DNA of 64,000 bases, from the NCBI GenBank assembly GCA_015680685.1, contig MNCI01036526.1, positions 65,248 through 129,247 on the forward strand. Direction: 5' to 3'. The DNA comes from Gnetum montanum (taxonomy: Eukaryota > Streptophyta > Gnetopsida > Gnetales > Gnetaceae). Under the pieces are notes generated by a model, which was not told the DNA's origin, made no database searches, and saw only the letters and a list, made by a program, of their open reading frames with translations. Positions 11,333 to 21,029 of this stretch are shown piece by piece (position 1 is the first letter of the stretch; each line of letters opens with the position of its first letter). The position numbers and the translations under genes were made by a program.

Positions 11333-12532
11333 GGCTTCAAGGGTCAAGGGGAAAAAAGGAAGACATCAAGGAGCATCATCATCACACTTGGAAGATTAGT
11401 AAAGAAGATTTGTAAAGAAGATGGCTTGCTAGAATAAAGATTTCAGCCTCTTTGTTATGGTCCTGTGAGTTATGCATTTCATTTTTTGTTTTGTTTAAAT
11501 TGCTTAGCTAGTGGTTTAGATAGTATCATCCTTGGTAAGTAATTTTGGGATTTTTAGATTGCTTTTATTGTTCTTGTTGCCTGATAGAAATTTCTATTAA
11601 AATTTTGCCATAGAAGTGCTAGTGAATAAAAGCCTTAAGAGCATTTTAGTAGTAAATTTCGTTATTGTGCAACGTTTGGGAACTGCTATTGGGTTGTTGG
11701 AAGAGAGCCTTTGTTTGTAGTCACGCCGTGGAACAATTTAGTAGCCGAGAGGGTTAAGAAAATCTTTGGTATTTTGATGGGACCAGAATAGCTTCTTTAT
11801 CTTTAAAGTGATTTTCCGTGTTATTTCAATCAGAAATTGTCAAGTCTTTTAAAGGTTCTATTTGAATGCAATCGTTGGCATCTATTGTCTAGTCAAAGTG
11901 GAGTCTCGTACGTGGTAGTTTACGCAGCGATTTTTGATAGCACAATAGGTTTGTCTTGAAGGTATTGCTTGGTTAAGCCTTGGAAGTTTGAACAATTCGT
12001 AGATATTGAATTTGGAATAACTTTATTGCGAAGTGTTTACTCGTATCATTTTACCTTGCTTAAATATTTGAGGTCCACACAAATCTGCTTTCTTTTTTTT
12101 TCTGTCTATTTCCATTGAATCTTGCTCTATTTCTAGTTTTCTTGTGGAACTATATCTCTCTCTGGGGAAAATTAGGAGTAGATTTGCGGAGTTGTGCTCA
12201 AATTTTTATGCAAAATTTTATTTGTTACAAGCAGGTATTATAGGGACCGCATAGACTAGGTAGTTTGAACAAAATAGGAAACTTTAAATAACTCACAGTA
12301 CTGGACAAAGTTGGCTGAATCTCTTTAAAGTAAGTCATTTGTAGTTCACACACAACGAAATTGTTACATTTCATAAAACCGCACGCCGCTACAGCACACA
12401 CACATACTCACATTAACTACTGAGTTATTTGGAGGTATCTGGGCCTTGGTGTAGCCAGAGACCAGCAGGCACCTAAATCCTATTCGAGGACACTCGTTGG
12501 CAGTCGTGTCCCAAACGGTCCCCAACACAAGC

Positions 12533-13666
12533 GAAAGGGAGAGGACACATCTGTTAACGCGACAAAAGATCATTTTACGCTCGGCTTCCCTAGGCCTAGG
12601 CCCCTGGCCTCTGTGCCTTTGCCTATACCTTAGAAACAGAGTAAAGGTGCGGAAACGTAACCACCTCCTCCCGGCAAGGGAAAGAACAACCCCCCAACTG
12701 ATACTGTTCCACCTCGGGAGATTCATCTATTGGGCCGAATGGAAGAGGACAAGGGAGATAAACAAACCAGCTGAGAGAAGGACCTCCTTGACATGTTTAC
12801 GCAGGTCAAACAGGCTCTCAAAAAAAAATACAACACTAAGCCTCTATGACCTACTTATGACATCCCGAGAACATCGTGAGGCTATGGTCCGCATGCTTAC
12901 ATCCATATCGGTGGATGAAAGCTTGCCAGCGGAAGAGGAAGCGATACATGCTGTCATGTTTCCTTCCGAAGCTGAGCAATCTAGGCCTACCTCGCTGACT
13001 TTTCATGATGAGTCTATCAAAGATGATCCTGAGAAAGGTCAGGCGACGACTGAACCCATGTTCATCACCAGTTGGGTTGGTCATTACCGAATCCGGAGGG
13101 TACATGTGGATGATGGCATAGCTACAAACGTCATTCCCTATTCCATTGTCGACAGGTTGGGTCTAGTCGACCAGATCACTCCCACAACGACAGCTTGCGT
13201 AAAATCGTTCAATGGGGCAAGGGTTCAGGTCAAAGGGACAGTCCGTATCGAATTTGTGGCAGGAGATCAGTTCCCAATGGAGGCCACATTCTTGTTGTCG
13301 AGGAGATGCCTGGATTCAACCTGATCTTAGGGAGGTCGTGGTTAGCCCAGCTAAGGGCGGTTTCATCACCGATACACCAAGAGATACACCTACCCTATGC
13401 TGGAGGGGAGGTTGTAATACGCGGTGATGAAGTCACCCCCAGAACTGTCAACAACGTTGAAGAAGAACGGGGTTCAGAGATAAACATCGGACGATCAAAC
13501 CTATCTCCAAATCCCTCCACAAATTGACATTAATGATGACAGTCTTGCCTGGGCCAACCTGCCATTTCAGGATGGCGGCGTAGAGGAGTTAGATCGTAAG
13601 CCCCTCCACCCTTACGCAGCATTGAACGTAAAGGCCGTTAAGAAACAATTGCGAATTAGCTGTTGA
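12533..13666 (+). pseudogene. E1 gag-protease linker and aspartic protease
   Basis: This continues the gag frame after the CAAGC duplication. Residues such as LYDLLMTSREHREAMVRMLT (near 12840) are shared with E2 near 35530. The retropepsin region follows: MFITSWVGHYRIRRVHVDDG at about 13058-13117, then ATNVIPYSIVDRLGL. The second conserved part is GFNLILGRSWLAQL near 13315. The protease cuts the Gag-Pol precursor. The catalytic D-T/S-G is written VDDG, and E2 has the same, so it is a family feature and not a fresh mutation. A one-base frame change near 13290-13300 and two or more stops upstream break the ORF. An open stretch (DSLAWANLPFQDGG) runs on to a stop at about 13664, after which the sense intron probably begins. 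Confidence 0.85.
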
Positions 13667-13885
13667 ACTGAACGACATTTACGCACATTGTCATGTTTGT
13701 TAACAATTATCGCAGTTTACACTTAGCATTTCGTTTTCGCTTAATGCATATTTACGCCATAGAAATTTTCAATGTTTACGCTTGTCATTCCTTTTTTATG
13801 CATTCACGTCTTTTGATCACTTTAGCCCAAATACGTAAAAACAACAAAAAATATACACTACCATCAATTACACTTTCTACATTAC

Positions 13886-14020
13886 GCAGAGGGCCCGCAA
13901 CGGCCTTAAACTAGTTGCAGCCCGCAATGGCCTAAAACTAGCCATGGCCCGCAATGGCCTAAAACTAACTTCCAGATTATGCAAACGCTCATGACGGCCT
14001 GCAATGGCCTAAAACTAGTA
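13886..14020. repeat. Short diverged repeats with GGCCTAAAACTAG core
   Basis: About four copies of CCGCAATGGCCTAAAACTAG lie between the protease and the 3' end of the antisense gene. E2 has a matching set at 36545-36775. Related AAACTGG repeats occur 3' of integrase in both elements. Confidence 0.75.
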
Positions 14021-14215
14021 ATTCCACTCCGTCGTAACATAACTTAGGCGAAATCATTAACAACTACGCCTACGCTTTGTAGATAAAAATTCAAAAGACA
14101 TAAAGATAAAAAAAATATATAACACTTAAAATTGTCACAAATTCTTATCGCTAGTCTTTCAGTCATCCCAGTAATCATTGTTGACAACAATCAATAAAAC
14201 CATGCGTAATGACAA

Positions 14216-17200
14216 TTACGCATCTCCTCTGATGCCACTGTCACCAGTATCTCTTAAGTTTGGCTCTAGTCCTAATGGATCATCCTCTAGTGGACCTTCT
14301 CTTCTGGGAAGTATCCTTCCATGAGGATTTTCCTCTTCGTGAGGTCCTTGCTCTGGCATCGGCTTCACAGGGGGACACTCTTCATCACTATGCTCCTCCT
14401 CCTGTGCTATCTCCTCAACTTGTTCATCTTCCCTATCCCCTTCGGGTACCTAGATATAGAAAAAATATTAGCAAGACAAAATTTGACAACACAATAGGAA
14501 AATTTAGACTTAGCCATAATTAAACTTACTCACGATGGCCCTGCTTCCACAACAAAAGGAAGCTTTTCCAGGCTGGCCCACAGGCGCTTCATAATTTCCT
14601 CCTCAATTAGGTCTGACCACACATCATCTCCTAAGGCAGCTCCAACCTTCACCTTCCCTTTCTCCATGCTAGTCTAGCGAGGCGGGTCAGGGAAAAAAGC
14701 AGGAATTGTAGTCTGGCCCCCAGGGAGAGTCATCTCCCTTTCCGGGGATGCACTTACAGTCACCTACTCTTCGAACCTCTTGAAGGCCTCGGATGCTCCA
14801 ATGACGTTAAGGAAGACTTGCAAGGATTGAGCCTTGACAGCAGAATCACTGTAAAGTTTACGATAAGCGATGCTTTCTCACTTATACAAATGTTTATGGT
14901 CCTTTTCCTTCTGCCTCCACTCTTGTACACTTGCACAGAAATACCTACAATCCTGGCTCTTCTGAGCTAAGAGCTCTATCTGCATCCACTGCTCTACCAA
15001 CGCTCGACTGGTTTGCACACTATTTTTGATGGCGGTCGAATAACAGGAGTAGTCAATAACAGCAGTACGCCAGTCCTCGTCACCCATCTCCCGCGCCTAT
15101 AAGAATTTGCATCGCGACTTCAGGTCTCCGACCTCTTTGGTCAGAGACTCAATCTTCTGATCTGACCTCTGCAACCTTTTCCAGAGGTCTTCATTCATGC
15201 CCCTACTCTCCCATAAGGAGCGGGTCGATCATAACGCACATTTACGCATATCCTCATAAATGTGACATGGCACGACCACCCCATCCGATGGAGGCTCCAC
15301 TGTGTCCAAATCAATGGGCTCCGTTGGGTCCCATTGAAGGCGAGCTCCTAATAGCAAACATTATCATTGTATATGACACATTACTACTGTACAATAAAAT
15401 ACACCTTTTATAGCTATAGCATACCGGCTTCAGGATCGACGCACTCGAGATGCTCGATCATATCACTGACAACGCCTTCCATGAAGGCGAACTTGTCAGG
15501 AAAGTCTTTCCACGCTCTGCTCACAGCGACGGACATGGACACATCCCCTTCTCCTGTAGCGTAGTTAAGTTAGAAACGCTAAGTATTAACAGAATTCTAT
15601 AAAATTTCCAATACGCTCATTACCTCTACCAGCAATAGTGGTGACCTCACCAACATCTTCTGGCTCCTTCTCCTCTTCACGCACAGGAGTCTGTGCGTCG
15701 CTAGTTCCAACAGCTGGGGCCTCCTCACGCACAAGGGCCTGTGCGTGGCTCACTCTAACAGCTGGGGCCTCTTCTTCTAAAACTGGGGCCCCTTCCCCAC
15801 AACTTAGAATCACTGCCCCTATTTTAGGGATCAGCTGCTTCATAATTTTCACTGGTCATATCACAATACTCTTAATATACCATTCCGAATATTCTAAATA
15901 AACATTGTGTAATATAGCTTTCAATACATCTCTTCACACTTACCAGGTAGAGGTTTACTCCACTGAATTCTGACCTCCACAGCTCGGCCTACGCCACTCC
16001 CAGGCTCCGTAGAGGCCTCGCTTATACGAAGCCTTTTATGCTGAGCTGCAGGTTCAACAATTTTCACTGCTAGGCATTTCCCTCATGAGGCATCGCTAGT
16101 GTAAGTAGGCATTATCCCACCTACGCTGTTGACGCCTCAGACTTGGGGGACCGCCAAACCCTTGGTTGTTATTGACAGAGACTCTCCAATCCCTTTCGAA
16201 GGATCCTGCCCACAGGTAGTGCTGAGGATATGTGCAATCCAAGGTTTGGATAGCTGGTCTCGGTCTTGTTGCACCCAGACCCCATTCCTTTAGATGACCA
16301 AAAACTTAGCAAAACGCTGAAGGCAAGCTATAAAGAAGGTGTAATGCACATTGAAACGAGACTCGAGCTTCTTGCGAAGCCTGATCATCTCAGTGCGTAG
16401 TCCCATAGCAAAATAGCTTGACCAATTGAACTGGGTTCCTTCTTCCAGAACCTCCTGCATAATACGGGTCTGCTCTATGGAAAAGAACTTCCCTTGCGAG
16501 AGCGTTTTGGGGAAAGTCCAGGCCCGGAAAAGGGGATAAACTGTCTTGGCGACTCCTAGTTTGATTCTTTCACAAGGAAACCCTTTAGGCTCCTTCTTGA
16601 TCCCTACCCACTCCTCTAGCCACTTCTAGTAGTCAAGACTCCTCTTCACCTTCTCGTCTATGGGAATGTCGTCAGAGGGGATGCCGAAGAGGTCTGCAAA
16701 GAGCTGAGCATCAATGTCAAAACTTACACATACGTTATGAACACGCGTGCAAAAGCGCTCAGCCTTTTCGCTGAAGGAGTTGACAAGGGTTAATATTTCG
16801 CTGACAAGGACATCAGGGGTCGTGGCTAAAAATAAATGTATTAGCCTTGCTTCCTGTATCTTGGAGACTACCGCAACTGGGGCCACCGCATGGCCAAGCC
16901 AGTGTTGTGCCTCCTTGATATCGCCGTAGCGGAAGAGGATGGTATTCGCCTCGAGGCCGGAAATTGTAAGGGTAATCTCCCGGGATTCCCTAACTGAACA
17001 ACGTAAAACATAGGTCAAACAAAAACATTATTACGCAATGGTCATAATTCACAACTACACCATGCAACAATAGAATACACAGTAGTTTTACCAGGTCCAA
17101 ATGGCAAAGGAAATGGAGGAAGGTTCCTCTGCACATCCTCAATGGTAAGGGGCGGATCTAAGGTCCAGTCATCATGTAGCCACTTGAGATTTTGGCAATT

Positions 17201-18283
17201 CTTGAAAGTGTCAGCATAGTGGGTGGGGTACTCATGAATGTCGAAGCTGATCTGCCCCATCACACCAGCGCGTATGTTGCTAGTTGAGGTAAACACCTTT
17301 ATAATCGTTTCGGTCGATGACAACATATCACCATCTCCTACTAACCTGTTCTCATGAATAAAAAACCTGTACCATACAACATAGGCTTATCTTACGCTTT
17401 CCACAACCCAGCCAACAGACATATAACAAAACTACAATCAACAAAACTACTTACCCGCCTGAATAATACACAGTGCCTACTAGGTTCTGGAAGTAGGTTG
17501 AGATGTGGCGAGCCACGAACAGAGTGTTATATGCATGATAGTAACTGAATTGGGCCATTTCCCAGATCCAACTTAAGCACCTCAAATCTCGGGCGCTAAG
17601 TTCTCGGTCCTCGGGATGTCCAGCATCGATGGCTCCATCTATCAAGAAAGCCAGAATCCCCTATGAAAAACCCACTAGCAGGTGCTCTAGAATGGCACCA
17701 ACAATATCACCTGAGAGATTTGACCATATAATAACACTGTAGTTATGTAGTAAGAATTGCAGAAACTCCAGCGCACCCTTTCGAAACCATATGGCCCTCC
17801 TATGCAACCGAGTTTGTGGAGGAGGGACATTAGGCACGATCAGGTTTATACAGCACAGAACCCCAACAATATCCAAGACAATCAAGATAGGCTTTAGCAT
17901 AATACTATACAGAAAACGTAATACATAGATCAACATCTAGATTCACATTTGCATGTTTAAGTACAAAAAACCTACAAATTACGCTTAGTTATCCATGCCG
18001 AAATCGTCAAAACCCTTGCAATAGTGCAAGGTTTGTCCCTGACAATGGTGATAGACGCAACTCTATTAAACACGAGGTCCCTAGTCTAAAACCCTCGTTT
18101 ACGCGAACAACGCTACAACAATAAACACTGCTAGAATAACACAAATATGCAGGAGATGGCCTACCGGTTCAAGGGCGTAGGGTCCCTCACTTCGACCACT
18201 GCCTGCGAAGTGCGCTCCAAATTCTCTTGCACTTCATCTATCTTAGCTAATTTTGTGTTCTTCTTTTTCACTTTAGGCGCCAT
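14216..18283 (-). pseudogene. Antisense eight-exon gene inside E1 (FCP1/HAD-like N-terminal part)
   Basis: I read eight exons on the minus strand: 18283-18165, 17904-17455, 17366-17092, 16993-15944, 15851-15624, 15553-15425, 15347-14530 and 14449-14216. Every intron (70-260 bp) is GT-AG, and the phases join without a frameshift to give 3303 nt, 1100 codons and TAA. Exon 1 starts MAPKVKKKNTKLAK (basic, NLS-like). Exon 2 resembles the FCP1/NIF phosphatase fold: KPILIVLDIVGVLCC, RRAIWFRKGALEFLQF, VIIWSNLSGDIV, then YNTLFVARH where the family has an acidic DD. Exon 4 has HYTFFIACLQRFAKFLVI. Exon 7 looks helical; exon 8 is acid-rich. Eleven in-frame stops (5 TAG, 5 TGA, 1 TAA) lie in exons 2, 4 and 7. 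A decayed homologue is in E2, so the gene predates their split. Its role is unknown; a lost or non-catalytic phosphatase-like adaptor is inference. Confidence 0.8.
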
Positions 18284-18432
18284 TGTCACAATTTCAGAAC
18301 CTTCACAGCTTCACATGTTCATGCCTTTGCAAATTAGACGTTCCAACCTTCTGCTCCTCTTTCTCTCACTTCGTAACAGTTAGGAATTTGAATTCGCGAT
18401 AGCCAGCAGTCCATTCTCACCGAAAACTACTT

Positions 18433-18440
18433 ACTTATAT
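18433..18440 (-). promoter_or_regulatory. Possible TATA box of the E1 antisense gene
   Basis: On the minus strand ATATAAGT (context CTCGCATATAAGTAAGTAG) lies about 150 bp upstream of the ATG at 18283. This would give a 5' UTR of about 120 nt. E2 has a better TATA box at a comparable place (41681-41690). Confidence 0.45.
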
Positions 18441-18695
18441 GCGAGAATCACCGACTCGATATCTAATTTCAGCGGGATTTCCTAAAATGGAACCCAAAAT
18501 TCAAGGTATTAATGCGGCCGATATCGCATGCGCCACTGTCCGAAATGACGTTAAACTACCACATCTTATCATCTCGTAATCAAGTAGTATTAATTACAGT
18601 CTATTTACAATATTCAAAATTCAGTTAGCCTTCCATGTTCGACAACACCACGTCATGCTTTCTCCTAATCATTTACGCATTTGGCGATTTTGCAG

Positions 18696-20340
18696 GACAA
18701 TCGACAAATGGACGCAACATTTTCAGCACCTCTAACTTTGACAGGCCCATATGGGAGGGTAGTTAGGCAATTCAACCTTATGCTAGTAGAATTTAACCCT
18801 CCTTTTGATGACGTAACCATAGCCACGTTGGAAACGTCCCCAGAATGGCCAGAATAGTCGACGCGCACGCTAGACCTGGAGGCTGGGGACATAACCGAAG
18901 ACCCCCTCAATGAGGTTTCTATCGTTACGCATAAAGGTGAGGTCAGAACGCTTAAGGTTAGTTCTTTACTAGACCCAAAAATGCACGATTCTATAAATCA
19001 GGTCCTGCAAGACAACATTACAGTATTTGCGTGGTCATACGAGGATATGCCGGGACTAGATCCTAGGTTAATTCAACATAACATAATCTTAGACCCACAG
19101 ATCAAAGTAATTAGGAAAAAGGTACAAAAAATCAAGCCAGAGATCGCGCTAGCTGTGCGTGATGAGATCACCAAACTGTATCAGGCTGGTTTCATCTGCG
19201 CAGTCGACTACTCGGATTGGGTATTTAACATTGTAGTTGTCCCAAAGAAGACCGGAAGCATACGCATCTGCATAGAATTCCAAGATTTAAACAAGGCCAC
19301 AATTAAGGATAACTTCCCACTACCGAGTATCGACCAACTAGTCGATACGACAGTTGGGCATGCACTTCTGTCCTTCATGGATGGCTTTTCGGGCTATAAC
19401 CAGATTCGCATTAACCCAGAACATCAATTGACAACAACGTTTATGATGCCCTGGGGCACCTTTTGCTAGACTATGATGCCTTTTGGCCTGAAAAATGCCA
19501 GAGCAACGTATCAATGAGCCATGACATACATCTTCAGTGATTACCTCTTAGGTAAACTGAATGACTATGTTGACGATATAGCTGTTAAATCCTTAAATTC
19601 GGAAGATCATTCAAAAGACCTGGAGTTAGTCCTTAAAAGATGTTCCAAATACGAGCTCTGGCTTAACCCAAATAAGTGCATATTCGGAGTCAAAATTGGA
19701 CGCATGCTGGGGTTTGTGGTGTTAGAAACCGGCATACGAGTTGACCCTGATAAGGTCAAAGCGATCATCAAGTTAACGCCTCCTACAGACCTCAAACAAT
19801 TACGCGGGTTACAAGGACNGTCAAGTTAACGCCTCCTACAGACCTCAAACAATTACGCGGGTTACAAGGACGATTACCTTTTATATGCCGGTTCATCTCG
19901 AGGTTAACCGACAAGCTACACCCTATGCAACATTTGCTCAAAAAGGGGGTTAATTTTGAATGGACGGACGATTGTCAGTGTGCGTTTGACAGCCTAAAAT
20001 AGGAACTCCAACGCTTAACAATGGTTTTCCCACCACAAAGGGACCTACCATTTTATGTTTACCTCATAACTTCAGACGTAGCGTTAGTGGCATTACACTG
20101 TCAAAGGAGGGATGATGGGTCAGAAGTGCCCATCTACTACTTGAGTCACGCTCTATGTGCGTACAAAATGAGGTACAACGAAGTAGAGCGTAATTGCCTA
20201 GCATTAGTATTTACGCTAAAAAGTGTAGACATTATATTTTTCGTGCCCAAGTTAACATCATCTGTAAAAATAGCATCCTTAGGGCCATTACGNTCGTACC
20301 CAAGTTAACATCATCTGTAAAAATAGCATCCTTAGGGCCA
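18696..20340 (+). pseudogene. E1 reverse transcriptase and first RNase H
   Basis: The frame opens right after the acceptor at 18695 (DNRQMDATFSAPLTL) and runs through a Ty3/gypsy RT: WSYEDMPGLDPRLIQH, IKDNFPLPSID, LLSFMDGFSGYNQI, MMPFGLKNA, then the catalytic YVDD at 19566-19577, then LNPNKCIFGVKIG. The RNase H part is YVYLITSDVALVALHCQR to YNEVERNCLALVFTLK. The enzyme copies element RNA into cDNA. Stops occur at about 18840, 19468 (where FCYTMMPFG is expected), 19515 and 19998, and there is a one-base loss near 20240. Two 53-bp duplications with an N at 19819 and 20293 are probably assembly errors, and they shift the frame as presented. Confidence 0.9.
19768..19871. other. Suspected assembly join: 53-bp duplication around N 19819
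   Basis: The stretch starting TCAAGTTAACGCCTCCTAC occurs at 19768-19818 and again at 19821-19871, separated by N and G. It lies in coding sequence. Removing one unit restores the RT frame, and the E2 RT has no such duplication. Confidence 0.85.
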
Positions 20341-20346
20341 TTATGC
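20241..20346. other. Suspected assembly join: 53-bp duplication around N 20293
   Basis: The stretch starting TCGTGCCCAAGTTAACATC (20241) recurs at 20294 with an offset of exactly 53, again with a single N between. The copies differ at two sites by transitions. The same offset at both N positions points to contig ends joined with one N in place of an overlap merge. Confidence 0.85.
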
Positions 20347-20499
20347 ACAACCTATACGAGAGTAGCAAAATAGCTCGCTGGAAGGCTATCACGGTAGAAT
20401 TCGATCTACATTATATTGGTCAATCTTCCAAGAAAGGCCAAGTGATACTTGACCAATTAGTAATGTCATCCATTAACAATCAGGCAACTATAGAGCCTG

Positions 20500-20985
20500 A
20501 GTTTCCAGATGAACATGTACATAGTTTAAGCCCTATCTTCACAGGTCCCGAGGCGACATTGTATTTTGACGGAGCTTCAATCGCCAGAGGTGGCAGTGTT
20601 GCCACCTTTATTATGCTATCACTTGAGGATGTGCATCTCCACGCTTATCGCTTGACCTTCCTCTATACGAACAACGTAGCAGAGTACAAGGGGCTCCTCA
20701 GGGGATTACTAATTGCCAGCGAACTCGTTGTTCAACATTTGGTGATTAGGGGTGATTCAATGCTTGTCATAAATCAGATCACAGGAGTCTACGCCTGCAA
20801 AGCTGTACATTTGCAGCCCTATTGTGATAAGGCTCAAGGTCTTCTGAAGTAGTTCACGACCATCGATGCCCAACATGTGCCACGCGCTGATAATACGTTG
20901 GCCGATGCGCTGGCTACACTGGCTTTCAACATACCCTCACACTTGTTCGACACCTGTCCTGCATTAATAACAGACTACACAGATC
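20500..20985 (+). pseudogene. E1 archaeal-type RNase H (aRH), Tat-lineage marker
   Basis: A second RNase H follows the first. It has FDGAS (D at 20568), NNVAEYKGLL (E), IRGDSMLVI (D) and RADNTLADALATLAF (D). All four metal-binding acidic positions are visible. In plant gypsy elements this extra RNase H is characteristic of the Tat lineage and is thought to have been acquired after the Ty3-type RNase H. One stop (at about 20850, LLK*FTT) interrupts it. It joins directly to integrase with no spacer ORF. Confidence 0.85.
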
Positions 20986-21029
20986 CTATCATTCAGGCGG
21001 TGAAAATATCTTCTCTTCTCAAGGAAGGC

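Larger units (their letters stand above)
8992..12527 (+). mobile_element. F: solo LTR, 3.5 kb, inserted in E1
   Basis: It starts TGTTGG and ends CCAACA, the inverted terminal bases of many plant LTRs. CAAGC flanks it on both sides (8987-8991 and 12528-12532). Taking it out with one CAAGC rejoins the E1 reading frame between gag and protease. I see no second LTR copy, PBS-internal-PPT structure or pol inside, so a solo LTR left by unequal recombination is the simplest reading; an unusual non-autonomous element is the alternative. Its last 470 bp recur at 1-467. It holds a 23-bp minisatellite, a 21-bp tandem repeat, a TATA box and two related 110-bp segments (about 10685-10800 and 11185-11300). 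The short ORFs inside it (9180-9419, 9583-9808, 10110-10367) have no recognisable product. Confidence 0.85.
13667..18695 (+). other. Probable sense-strand intron between protease and RT
   Basis: No sense coding is seen here. At the 3' end, a pyrimidine-rich run ends in TTTTGCAG (18689-18695), and the pol reading frame is open from 18696 onward in the same phase as RT. E2 has the matching acceptor TTGTTGTTTTGTAG at 42091-42104 followed by a homologous pol start. Ogre-type Tat elements are known to have an intron at this position. I could not fix the donor; candidates lie at 13590-13680. The whole antisense gene (14216-18283) lies within this interval. Confidence 0.6.

Noticed and set aside
12364-13105. 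Minus-strand open frames opposite the protease region (12364-12726, 12851-13105)
   Set aside because: They are shadows of the sense gag-protease frame and end of F; E2 has none there.
16747-16929. Plus-strand ORF within antisense exon 4
   Set aside because: It is a shadow of the minus-strand exon, which has splice sites and an E2 homologue.
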